From Christensenella sp. UBA4626 (GTDB lineage Bacteria; Bacillota; Clostridia; Christensenellales; UBA1242), in assembly GCA_002406115.1 (NCBI GenBank), contig DHNC01000027.1, forward strand, positions 1 through 15,345: a stretch of 15,345 nucleotides of DNA, read 5' to 3'. The stretch's first letter is position 1, and every line of letters begins with the position of its first letter. Shown one piece after another: positions 4,639 through 12,430 of the stretch. The notes beneath the pieces were generated by a model. The model was not told the DNA's origin and searched no databases. It saw only the letters and a list, made by a program, of their open reading frames with translations. Both the position numbers and the translations under genes were made by a program.

Positions 4639-7182
4639 ATGTTGGAATTGATAAATATCAAAAAACAATATCAATTAAAAGACCAATCGGTTGAGGCGTT
4701 AAAAGGCATCAATTTGTGTTTCCGTAGGCATGAATTTGCGTCCATTTTGGGTCCAAGCGGTTGCGGCAAAACCACTTTATTGAACATTATTGGCGGTTTG
4801 GATAGATATTCCTCGGGCGATTTGCAAATTGACGGTGTGTCAACCAAGCAGTTTAAGGATAAGGATTGGGATAATTACAGAAATCACCGTGTCGGCTTTG
4901 TTTTTCAGAGTTACAATCTGATACCTCACCAAACCGTTTTGGAAAATGTTGAATTGGCTTTAACTTTAAGTGGCATCAAAAAGAAAGAGCGTCGTGAACG
5001 TGCGATTGCAGTGCTGGAAAAAGTTGGCTTGGGAGATAAACTTAAATCAAGACCAAATCAACTTTCGGGCGGACAGATGCAAAGGGTTGCTATTGCCCGT
5101 GCATTGGTGAACGACCCAGAAATCATTTTGGCGGACGAGCCAACAGGCGCTTTGGACAGCAAAACCAGCGTTCAAATCATGGATTTGCTTAAAGAGGTCA
5201 GTAAAGACAGGCTTGTGATTATGGTCACACACAATCCAGAACTTGCCATGCAATATTCCACAAGGATTGTAAGATTTTTGGATGGTGAACTTGTTGAAGA
5301 TAGCAAGCCATACACGCACGACCAAGCACAAAAGGAAATTGAAAAACATAAAGCAAAACTTGCAAAGCAACAAGAAAAATCCGATTTCGTAAAGACGGAA
5401 AAGAAAAAATCCATGTCGTTTTTTACGGCTCTCGGTTTAAGTTTTAAAAATATGTTGACCAAAAAGGGAAGGACTTTGATGGTGTCCTTTGCAGGCAGTA
5501 TCGGCATCATTGGTATCGCCCTCATTTTGGCGGCAAGTGCGGGCATGATGGGGTATATCAACAATATGCAAAGCGACAGTTTGGCAAGTTACCCAATCTC
5601 CGTAACGTCGGTGGCGGTGGACTTGAATAGTCTTCAAAATGGCGTAAATGCAAGGGGAGATAGAGGAGAGAAAGTTGCCGATGACGAACTTTCCATTTAC
5701 GACATGAAAGAAATGCTCACCAGTTATGGCAGTTACAATTATATCAGCAGCGAGTTTGTGGATTATGTCAACAATCATTATGCAGATAAAAGCAAAAAGG
5801 ATATGCTCAACGAGTTGCAAATCAGTTTTGCGGGCAATATGCACCTTGTTACAGAATACAAGTCCGGTGAAAACACAATCATATATCCAATCAACAATGT
5901 GCCAACCACAAGCGTATTGAACGGCACCACCAGTTCAACATTCTTTGAGGCGTTGTCCAACGAAGAATATGTGCGTGGGCTTTATGATGTCTACGGCAAC
6001 TATCCAACACAGGCAAACGAGGTTGCACTTGTGTTAAATTCTCATTCGGTTGCGAACTATGAGTTGCAGGGTTTGGGCATAGAACTGCCAACCGACGGCT
6101 CAAAAATGAAGTTGGACACAATCATCAACAACAAAACTTACAAACTTTTGTTTAACGACGCATATTACAACCTTGACGGCGAACCGGTCCTCAATTTTGG
6201 CGGATTAACTGACATTTCATCAATCGTGGCAAATCAGTCAACTTTAATGGCCCTTTATGCGGGTGACAACACTAAAGAACTTAAAATTACGGGCGCTCTC
6301 ATTTTGAAAGATGATGCCTCAGGAAGCATTTTCTCAAACGGTATCATGTATTCCCGTGCTTTGGCGGAAGAGTATAGGCAAAACAGCAAAGCGTCAAACG
6401 TGGTTCAAAATTTGCGTGCCAATGTTTTGACGGATAAAAACGCAACTTTAAAAGTGCCATATAAGGTGAATATTAGCGAACTCAGTTATTTTACAGAAAG
6501 TTCAATTTACGAATTTAACACCTTGCAAGAAATGACAAATATGCTCACAAGCGACTCACTCAAAATCAACCTAACCGACGAGCAACTTGTGGACCTTTAC
6601 CTTCAAATGTATTGCGCAAGCGATGTACCAACTGGCGTGTATTTCTATTGCAAATCTTTTGACGCAAAGGACGATTTGACAAGCCTTATCAACAGTTGGA
6701 ACGACACAAACACAATCAAAATCGTGTTTAATGACAGTTCTCAAATGCTCACAAATATGCTCGGCAGCATTGTAAACATCATCAGTTATGTGCTTGTTGC
6801 TTTTGCGGCAATTTCGCTTGTTGTAAGCAGCATTATGATTTCAATCATCACCTACACTTCGGTTATCGAGAGGACAAAGGAAATTGGCGTACTCCGCAGC
6901 GTCGGTGCATCAAAACGAGATGTCTCTCGTGTGTTCAATGCGGAAACAACAATCATCGGCTTGCTTGCTGGCGTTATCGGCATTGTGGTTTCGTTCTTGC
7001 TTTCGTTTGTGCTTGAAGCAGTTTTAAAATCTTTGACTGGGGTGGCGGGGCTTGTAAGCCTTCAACCTTTGGCTTGCCTGATTTTGATTGCGATAAGCGT
7101 CTTGCTAACATTTGTGGCAGGTCTTGTTCCAGCAAAAATCGCATCAAAGAAAGACCCAGTTTTGGCATTGAGGTCAGAATAG
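4639..7182 (+). CDS. MacB-like ABC transporter, fused ATPase and FtsX-type permease
   Basis: The 847-aa protein has an ATPase domain at about 1-220. It shows Walker A GPSGCGKTT (38-46), Q-loop Q90, signature LSGGQ (142-146), Walker B IILADE (162-167) and switch His198. A charged Lys/Glu linker (225-262) leads to a first membrane helix (about 280-304). A large ~400-residue extracytoplasmic domain follows, then three helices (about 710-738, 770-795, 810-830) with the FtsX-type loop ERTKEIGVLRSVGAS at about 742-756. This order is that of MacB-type mechanotransmission exporters, which act on substrates outside the membrane (peptides, lipids, lipoproteins). The substrate is unknown. AGGAG at 4623-4627 precedes ATG by 11 bases. 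No partner gene such as a membrane-fusion protein or two-component system is adjacent; it appears monocistronic, ending at the terminator at 7185-7219. Confidence 0.92.
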   Translation: MLELINIKKQYQLKDQSVEALKGINLCFRRHEFASILGPSGCGKTTLLNIIGGLDRYSSGDLQIDGVSTKQFKDKDWDNYRNHRVGFVFQSYNLIPHQTVLENVELALTLSGIKKKERRERAIAVLEKVGLGDKLKSRPNQLSGGQMQRVAIARALVNDPEIILADEPTGALDSKTSVQIMDLLKEVSKDRLVIMVTHNPELAMQYSTRIVRFLDGELVEDSKPYTHDQAQKEIEKHKAKLAKQQEKSDFVKTEKKKSMSFFTALGLSFKNMLTKKGRTLMVSFAGSIGIIGIALILAASAGMMGYINNMQSDSLASYPISVTSVAVDLNSLQNGVNARGDRGEKVADDELSIYDMKEMLTSYGSYNYISSEFVDYVNNHYADKSKKDMLNELQISFAGNMHLVTEYKSGENTIIYPINNVPTTSVLNGTTSSTFFEALSNEEYVRGLYDVYGNYPTQANEVALVLNSHSVANYELQGLGIELPTDGSKMKLDTIINNKTYKLLFNDAYYNLDGEPVLNFGGLTDISSIVANQSTLMALYAGDNTKELKITGALILKDDASGSIFSNGIMYSRALAEEYRQNSKASNVVQNLRANVLTDKNATLKVPYKVNISELSYFTESSIYEFNTLQEMTNMLTSDSLKINLTDEQLVDLYLQMYCASDVPTGVYFYCKSFDAKDDLTSLINSWNDTNTIKIVFNDSSQMLTNMLGSIVNIISYVLVAFAAISLVVSSIMISIITYTSVIERTKEIGVLRSVGASKRDVSRVFNAETTIIGLLAGVIGIVVSFLLSFVLEAVLKSLTGVAGLVSLQPLACLILIAISVLLTFVAGLVPAKIASKKDPVLALRSE

Positions 7183-7184
7183 AT

Positions 7185-7219
7185 AAAAAGAGATGTGGCT
7201 ATCTTGCTGCATCTTTTTT
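7185..7219 (+). terminator. Probable terminator after the ABC transporter gene
   Basis: An A-run and AGATG pair with CATCT and a T-run around TGGCTATCTTGCTG, followed by six T residues. The GC core is short, so strength is moderate. Confidence 0.5.
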
Positions 7220-7265
7220 GCAAATTCAGTTGCTTTAATCTTAAAACTTGCGTAAAATAAAAAAT

Positions 7266-8549
7266 ATGAAAAATAAATTTAAGACAATCGACCTGCCTTA
7301 TGGCAGCAAACTTTATTACGTAAAAAATCGACTGACAAAGTCAACGATGGTTGATTTGCAATTTTTGTGTGGTGCAAGGGTTGACACTATCCCTGGTTTG
7401 GCACATTTTACTGAACATATGTTTTTTACAGGCACCAAGGATAAGGATAAAAAGCAAATCAGCAAGCAATATTTTGATTTTATAGGTTCAAACGCTTTTA
7501 CAAACGGCAAGGAAATTAGATTTGTTGGAAATGTTTTTACCAATGAATTTGGTGCTTATTTGGATACAGTTGCAGAACTAATCACAAAATCAACTTTTAG
7601 CCAAGCAAATGTAAATAAAGAAATACCTGTTGTTTTGCAAGAGATTGCGGGGGCAAAGGATAAAAATGGGCAATGGGCAACCGAATTTAATGGATACAAT
7701 CTTTTTAAACAAGACTATTTGAAAAATCGTGTTTTGGGGAATGAGGCATCTGTTTCAAGCATTAAAAGCAAAGATGTAAAGCAATATGTAAATCAGTATT
7801 TTGTTGCAAATAATTTGCGTGCTTACGTTGCAAGCCCAATGTGCGTTAAAAAAATCAAGAAACTTGTTGAAAAATTTGCAAATTCGATACCTAACCGACC
7901 AGACTTCAAACCGCTGCCAATGAGATGTGTCAATGTTGAAGATGATAGTTTTTATAAAATTAAAACCGTGGATATTGGCAAAAGTTATTTATTTTTAAAT
8001 TTTAAATTTAACCACACATGTTTTGAACGTGATTTTAAAGTTAAATGTGGCGTTGTGTTGGGCATGATTAACGATTTCACTGAAGGGCTTCAAAAGAGAA
8101 TGAGGCTTGAAAAAAGTTTGGTTTACGGTTGTGATGTGTCTGCTGGTTATTTTGAAAAAAATTCGGTTGCAACAATGTACACAGAATGTGAAAAAGGCAA
8201 CATTAACAAAATTTTGCAAGTTGGTGCAGATTATTTTAAAGACAAGTTGAAAAATGGTTTTACACAGGCTGAACTGGACAAATATTTAAGGAACTGGAAA
8301 TATGATAATGCAGTGAAAGAACCTCGTGCAAGCAAGTATATGACCAATTTGGACACTTTGGCACTGTATGGCAGTGTTAAAAAGAAAAAAGACATTGATA
8401 AAATAATCAAGAAAATGACAGTTGAAGATTGCAATCTGGTGTTTAAAGAAATGTTTGCCTGTCACAAAATCAGTTTGTCAACTTATGGGGATGCGTCAAC
8501 AAAAGATGTTATGACAAAATCAGAATTTGATAAATTGTTTGACTTTTAA
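7266..8549 (+). CDS. M16-family zinc peptidase (pitrilysin-like)
   Basis: Counting from ATG 7266 the protein is 427 aa. It carries the inverted zinc motif H47-F-T-E50-H51 (GLAHFTEHMFF) and, 75 residues later, E126 in VVLQEIAG, the third zinc ligand at the spacing typical of M16 peptidases. The N-terminal strand LPYGSKLYYVKNRLTKS is also typical, and the second half-domain contains KRMRLEKSLVYGCDVS, the usual C-domain motif. It has no signal peptide and is presumably cytoplasmic; M16 proteins cut small unfolded peptides. A TTG at 7248 would add six residues, but neither start has a clear ribosome site, so the exact start is uncertain. Many Clostridia carry two M16 half-proteins side by side; here only one is seen, bounded by terminators on both sides. 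Confidence 0.88.
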   Translation: MKNKFKTIDLPYGSKLYYVKNRLTKSTMVDLQFLCGARVDTIPGLAHFTEHMFFTGTKDKDKKQISKQYFDFIGSNAFTNGKEIRFVGNVFTNEFGAYLDTVAELITKSTFSQANVNKEIPVVLQEIAGAKDKNGQWATEFNGYNLFKQDYLKNRVLGNEASVSSIKSKDVKQYVNQYFVANNLRAYVASPMCVKKIKKLVEKFANSIPNRPDFKPLPMRCVNVEDDSFYKIKTVDIGKSYLFLNFKFNHTCFERDFKVKCGVVLGMINDFTEGLQKRMRLEKSLVYGCDVSAGYFEKNSVATMYTECEKGNINKILQVGADYFKDKLKNGFTQAELDKYLRNWKYDNAVKEPRASKYMTNLDTLALYGSVKKKKDIDKIIKKMTVEDCNLVFKEMFACHKISLSTYGDASTKDVMTKSEFDKLFDF

Positions 8550-8581
8550 TTAAAAATTAAAAAATAACGAAAATTTTAAAA

Positions 8582-8634
8582 AGGATTGTCGAAAACGCAA
8601 AAACATATTCTTTTGCTTGACAATCTCTTTTTTT
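8582..8634 (+). terminator. Intrinsic terminator of the M16 peptidase gene
   Basis: GATTGTC (8584-8590) pairs with GACAATC (8619-8625), and an inner stem GCAAAA/TTTTGC extends it. A run of T residues follows. The 3' arm overlaps the -35 box of the downstream promoter. Confidence 0.8.
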
Positions 8635-8644
8635 GTGATATAAT
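8617..8644 (+). promoter_or_regulatory. rnj: Consensus sigma-A promoter of the RNase J gene
   Basis: TTGACA (8617-8622) and TATAAT (8639-8644) both match the consensus perfectly and are 16 bp apart. Transcription from about 8651 gives an unusually long leader before ATG 8960. Confidence 0.8.
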
Positions 8645-8959
8645 GAAAATACGATTTATATTTTTTTGAAAATGAAATTCAATATGTTTGTAGGGGTACA
8701 TACATATAAAATATATAAACAAACATAAGAAATGTGTTTAAAAATTATGCGTTGTTTAATGCAATGTGTTTAAATTAAACACAAAATATTTTCTTTTAAA
8801 ACAATATGCATTTTCGTTTTTTGTGGTTTATTCATGACATTTAAGACGAGATGTTTTTGTTGGTGGCTTTTATGCTGCAAAAATATAAATTACAAAAAAC
8901 AAAATCTTCTGCTGAAATGTCGTCGGCAGATTAAAATTAAAAATATTTAAGGAGAATTT

Positions 8960-10975
8960 ATGATAGATAATTTAATGACAAGTGAAGAGTTTGATTCAAG
9001 CATAAAATCAGACAAAAATTTTGCACCTAAAAAGAATAATTTGGGGCAAAAAACAAATAGACCTAATAGGTTGGTTGAAGGCAAAAGCCAAAGTAAAACT
9101 GGCGTAAACACACGTCAAAACGCAGGCAAAAAGCCAACAAATCAACCAACAAGGGCACAAAGCAAACAGGCAACAAACAAATTGCTTAAAGAGTTGGACA
9201 GCCAAACATTGGAAGCAAAAAAAGTTAGTGAACTTGCCGATGTTTTAAGCCTTGGCGGGGATCAACAAATCGTTTTGACAAGCGAAAATGGTTCAAAGTC
9301 AAAATCCAAAAAGAGCAACAACAATTTGAAAGTTATGTTCTTGGGCGGTATTGGCGAAATTGGCAAAAACATGACCGTGCTTGAATATGGCAAAGATATC
9401 ATCGTTATTGACTGTGGTGTTATGTTCCCATCAACCGATATGCTCGGCATCGACCTCGTTGTGCCAGACATCACATATTTGGTGGAAAATAAGGAAAAAA
9501 TCCGTGGTTTCGTCATCACTCACGGTCACGAAGACCACATCGGCAGCATTCCATATGTTGTAAACGAAATCAAGGCGCCTATTTATGCCAGCAAAATGAC
9601 TTGCGGTCTCATCAAAAAGAAAATGGACGAGCATAAAAAAGTGGAATACAAAACAATCGCAGTTAAACCAAAACAAAAAATCACATTGGGCTGCTTTGAA
9701 ATTGAATTTATCCACGTCAATCACGCAATCCCAGGTGCGTTTGCTTTGGCAATCAAAACTCCGGTTGGTATGGTTGTTCACACTGGCGACTATAAAATTG
9801 ACTTAACACCTATTTATGACGAACCTTTTGACTTTTATTCATTTGCAGAATTGGGCAAAAAAGGCGTGCTTTTGTATATGAGCGATAGCACAAATGCAGA
9901 GCGTCCTGGGATGTCTTTAAGCGAACGTGTTGTTGGTCAAACTTTGGACAAATTGTTTAACGAAAACAAAGACCGCCGTATCATTGTGGCAGGTTTTGCA
10001 TCCAACGTTGACCGTGTGCAAGAGGTTATCCATTTGGCAGAAACCCACAACCGTAAAGTTGTTTTGGTTGGCAGAAGCATGGTTAATGTTACAGATGTTG
10101 CTTCTCAAATCGGTGAAATGCAACTCAATCGTGCAAACTTGATTGAAGTTGAAAAGATGAAAAACTATAAGGATAGCGAAATTCTTATCCTTTCCACAGG
10201 CAGTCAGGGCGAGCCAAACAGTGCGCTTCCTCGTATGGCGTCTGGAGAGTTTAAAGGCATTGAAATTGGCGAAAATGACACTGTAATTTTCTCATCAAGC
10301 CCAATCCCAGGCAACGAAAAATCAATCAGCAATGTAATCAACCGCCTCATAATGTTGGGCGCAAAAGTTATTTACAACGAACTTGAACAAGTTCACGCTT
10401 CCGGTCACGCTTGTAAGGAAGAGATGAAAATTATGCTTAACCTTGTAAAACCAAAATACTTCATTCCTGTTCACGGCGAACAAAAACACTTGCTTGCTCA
10501 ACGTGAAACCGCAATTTCGGTTGGTATGGATAGGCACAACATCTTGTTGCCAATGCTTGGAATGAAAGTTGAAGTAAACAAAAACTTCTTGCAGGCAACA
10601 GACACCGTTCCATTTGGCAGCAGGTTGATTGACGGCGCCGGCATCGGTGAGTTGGAAAGTAACGTGCTTAAAGAGCGTAAGCAATTGAGCGAAGACGGCT
10701 TGTGTATCGTCATCCTTAACGTAAACGCAAAACAAGGCAAATTGAACAGCCGTCCAGAAATTGTTTCCCGTGGGTTCACCTATATGGGCGAGGCTCAAAC
10801 TTGGCTTGAAGATGCAAAATCCACAATTGAATCAAGCATTGACGAGTCCGCAGTTCGTGCACGTGATTATATGACAGTAAAACAAAATTTACGCCGCTCA
10901 CTCACAAACTACCTCAACAAAAAACTTAAACGTAAACCACTCATTGTTCCGATAATTATTGAAAGCAACGACTAA
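8960..10975 (+). CDS. rnj: Ribonuclease J with extended basic N-terminus
   Basis: RNase J is a metallo-beta-lactamase-fold 5'-3' exoribonuclease and endonuclease for mRNA decay and rRNA processing. The catalytic core begins near residue 123 (LKVMFLGGIGEIGKNMTVLEY). The zinc motif HGHEDH is at 188-193, further ligands are in VNHAIPG (H255) and HTGDYKID (about 274-281), then SDSTNAERPG, HASGHACKEEM and PVHGEQKHL. The protein is 671 aa against about 555 for the usual family member. The excess is a ~120-residue N-terminal tail rich in Lys, Asn, Gln and Ser, likely disordered and RNA- or protein-binding. ATG 8960 follows AAGGAG at 8949-8954. The ORF ends IIIESND, where the last codons and stop come from a palindromic repeat (10955-11003) that recurs downstream. 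Confidence 0.96.
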   Translation: MIDNLMTSEEFDSSIKSDKNFAPKKNNLGQKTNRPNRLVEGKSQSKTGVNTRQNAGKKPTNQPTRAQSKQATNKLLKELDSQTLEAKKVSELADVLSLGGDQQIVLTSENGSKSKSKKSNNNLKVMFLGGIGEIGKNMTVLEYGKDIIVIDCGVMFPSTDMLGIDLVVPDITYLVENKEKIRGFVITHGHEDHIGSIPYVVNEIKAPIYASKMTCGLIKKKMDEHKKVEYKTIAVKPKQKITLGCFEIEFIHVNHAIPGAFALAIKTPVGMVVHTGDYKIDLTPIYDEPFDFYSFAELGKKGVLLYMSDSTNAERPGMSLSERVVGQTLDKLFNENKDRRIIVAGFASNVDRVQEVIHLAETHNRKVVLVGRSMVNVTDVASQIGEMQLNRANLIEVEKMKNYKDSEILILSTGSQGEPNSALPRMASGEFKGIEIGENDTVIFSSSPIPGNEKSISNVINRLIMLGAKVIYNELEQVHASGHACKEEMKIMLNLVKPKYFIPVHGEQKHLLAQRETAISVGMDRHNILLPMLGMKVEVNKNFLQATDTVPFGSRLIDGAGIGELESNVLKERKQLSEDGLCIVILNVNAKQGKLNSRPEIVSRGFTYMGEAQTWLEDAKSTIESSIDESAVRARDYMTVKQNLRRSLTNYLNKKLKRKPLIVPIIIESND

Positions 10976-11239
10976 CTCGTTAGGCGGGGCTTGAAATAAT
11001 TTCCAAACAATATACCTAAATCTATTTTGGCATATTTTCCGATAATAATCGAGTCGAACGACTAATTGTGCTTGCACAAAATTAGGCGTGAGATGAAGGT
11101 TATATCAATTTGATATAATATAAAAACGACTAATTGTGCTTGCACAAAATTAGGAGTAAGACGAAGAATATATGCTCAACCTTTGAGTATATTATTGAAA
11201 GCAACGACTAACTCGTTAGGCGGGGCTTGAAATAATTTC
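10955..11239. repeat. Array of four palindromic repeat units separated by distinct hairpins
   Basis: Each unit has the core AACGACTAA-loop-TTAGG. Units A and D lie in an exact 49-bp direct repeat (10955-11003 and 11191-11239). Units B (11057-11086) and C (11125-11154) are an exact 30-bp repeat whose core CTAATTGTGC/GCACAAAATTAG is a hairpin. The spacers differ in sequence but each holds its own inverted repeat: AATATACC/GGCATATT (11009-11036), TATATCAA/TTGATATA (11101-11117), and AATATA-CTCAA/TTGAG-TATATT (11167-11193). Unit A overlaps the last codons of the RNase J gene. No gene is seen in this 300-bp stretch. It resembles REP-type palindromic repeats. Confidence 0.85.
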
Positions 11240-11265
11240 TGATTTATTTAAAATAAAAATCTTTA

Positions 11266-11636
11266 TTGTCATCCTGAGCGAACGAAAGTGAGTCGAAGGA
11301 TCTCGGGACTAAAAATCATGTTTTATATTTATATATTAACTAATCAAAATAATACAACTCTTTATGTTGGAGTAACAAATAACCTTTCTAGAAGAATTTA
11401 TGAGCACCAACAAAAAGCAGTTGATGGATTTTCTAAAAAATACAATTTAGAAAAATTGGTCTATGTTGAACAATTTAATGACGCATATTTAGCGATTTCA
11501 CGGGAAAAGCAACTAAAAGGCTGGACAAGAAAAAAGAAAGAAGATTTAATTATGAGGCAAAATCCGACTTGGAAAGATTTGTCATCTATAATTTAGAGAT
11601 TCTTCGACTTCGCTAACGCTACGCTCAGAATGACAA
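11266..11636. mobile_element. Candidate inverted-repeat-bounded GIY-YIG unit
   Basis: The left arm 11266-11304 (TTGTCATCCTGAGCG... through GTCGAAGGATCTC) is the near-perfect reverse complement of the right arm 11596-11636 (GAGATTCTTCGACTTCGC... through CAGAATGACAA). Arms of about 40 bp match at most positions apart from a short gap. Only one gene lies between them, and it fills the space: its ATG is 13 bp inside the left arm and its TAG stop overlaps the right arm by one base. No target-site duplication is obvious. The arm sequence TGTCATCCTGAGCG...GAAGGATCT resembles a palindromic repeat type widespread in bacterial intergenic DNA. Confidence 0.5.
11318..11596 (+). CDS. GIY-YIG nuclease family protein (COG2827-like)
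   Basis: From ATG 11318 the protein is 92 aa: MFYIYILTNQNNTTLYVGVT followed by NNLSRRIYEH, and later AISREKQLKGWTRKKKEDLI and NPTWKDLS. This is the pattern of stand-alone GIY-YIG (URI) domains: YIYIL and YVG replace the two half-motifs, R22 or R29 and the downstream Glu of SREKQLKGW are the expected catalytic residues, and the C-terminal NP-W-DL is typical. An upstream in-frame GTG (11288) would make the left inverted repeat part of the protein; ATG is preferred because family members start at this point. No clear ribosome site is seen. Function is unknown; such proteins are presumed DNA endonucleases. It sits alone between inverted repeats. Confidence 0.85.
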   Translation: MFYIYILTNQNNTTLYVGVTNNLSRRIYEHQQKAVDGFSKKYNLEKLVYVEQFNDAYLAISREKQLKGWTRKKKEDLIMRQNPTWKDLSSII

Positions 11637-11672
11637 ATAGGAAGATATTTAAAATCAAAAAATAAACTCTTA

Positions 11673-11779
11673 CTATGCAATTGGATGAAAACTGAAATTT
11701 TCTAGCGAAAACATTCAGGTTTCACAATCGCAACAAACATAACAAATCAATATAAAAAAACCTATGCAATTGGATGAAA
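11673..11779. repeat. 18-bp direct repeat duplicating the trmR start
   Basis: The 18-mer ctatgcaattggatgaaa occurs at 11673-11690 and at 11762-11779, where it contains the start codon of trmR. The upstream copy would encode MQLDEN and then stop at TGA; reading on in frame gives NFLAK where trmR has NFGK, so residual similarity extends beyond the exact repeat. It looks like a decayed partial duplication of the gene start. Confidence 0.6.
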
Positions 11780-12396
11780 TTAAAAATTTTGGCAAAGAGA
11801 ATAATGTGCCTATAAGTTTGGATGACACATTACTCTTTTTGCTTTCCACAATCAATCAAAACAATTGCAAACAAATTTTGGAGATTGGCACGGCGATAGG
11901 GTATAGTTCGATTGCTATGGCTCAAAACTCAAATTGTCAGCATATTGACACGGTCGAAATTGATGAAAATAGATACAAAATTGCCGTCAAAAACATTCAA
12001 GAAATGGGATTAAATGACAAAATTACTCCATATTTGACCGATGCAATGGATTATCTTAAAAATTGCACAAAAAAGTATGATTTAATTTACCTTGATGGGG
12101 CAAAAAATCAGTACATTCATTATCTGCCGTATTTGGTGCAGATTTTGAATGAAAATGGCATAATTTTGGCGGACAATCTCTATTTCCACGGCATGGTTTT
12201 GGGGCAGACAAAGGTTACAACTGGTTGCAGAGCGATGATAAAATCGTTGCACAGTTACATATCAGAAATCACAACAAATCCGATTTTTGACACGCTGATT
12301 TATCCAATTGGCGATGGTGTCGGTGTGACAAAACTCAAACCAGTCAATCATGGAGAGTTTCCAAAGCCTAAAAAACAATTGAAAAAAACAAAATAA
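11764..12396 (+). CDS. trmR: tRNA 5-hydroxyuridine(34) methyltransferase, class I SAM-dependent O-methyltransferase
   Basis: The 210-aa protein has an SAM-binding Rossmann fold: motif I LEIGTAIGYSS (39-49), the acidic VEIDENR (64-70), YDLIYLDGAK (105-114) and ILADNL (134-139), the metal-dependent O-methyltransferase layout. B. subtilis TrmR (YrrM) has the same architecture and converts ho5U34 to mo5U34 in tRNAs reading four-codon boxes. The gene order supports this: trhP, whose product makes the ho5U substrate, follows 34 bp later, as in B. subtilis yrrM-yrrN-yrrO. No Shine-Dalgarno sequence precedes ATG 11764. A TATAAA at 11751-11756 would place the transcript start at the ATG, so leaderless translation is possible. 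The C-terminus has a lysine-rich tail. Caffeoyl-CoA-type methyltransferases share the fold, but context favours TrmR. Confidence 0.85.
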   Translation: MQLDEIKNFGKENNVPISLDDTLLFLLSTINQNNCKQILEIGTAIGYSSIAMAQNSNCQHIDTVEIDENRYKIAVKNIQEMGLNDKITPYLTDAMDYLKNCTKKYDLIYLDGAKNQYIHYLPYLVQILNENGIILADNLYFHGMVLGQTKVTTGCRAMIKSLHSYISEITTNPIFDTLIYPIGDGVGVTKLKPVNHGEFPKPKKQLKKTK

Positions 12397-12430
12397 TATA
12401 ATATACTAAATAACACAAAAGGAAAATTTT

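Larger units (their letters stand above)
8550..8959. other. Intergenic region and long RNase J leader
   Basis: This 410-bp stretch holds the M16 gene terminator, the RNase J promoter, and about 310 nt of probable 5' leader. Within the leader, TATGTTTGT (8683-8691) can pair with ACAAACATA (8719-8727). GTGTTTAA occurs at 8734-8741 and 8766-8773, and either copy can pair with TTAAACAC (8775-8782). A bulged hairpin at 8903-8932 (CTGC/GCAG core) lies 17 bases before the ribosome site. No known riboswitch is recognised and no upstream open frame is evident. Confidence 0.6.

Noticed and set aside
11057..11154. Two exact 30-bp repeats 68 bp apart, looking like a two-unit CRISPR
   Set aside because: The repeats are strong hairpins, the spacer itself contains a perfect palindrome, the other units differ in sequence and spacing, and no cas gene is present.
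11288..11317. GTG start ten codons upstream in the GIY-YIG gene
   Set aside because: Those codons are made of the inverted repeat and do not resemble family N-termini; ATG 11318 begins exactly at the domain start.
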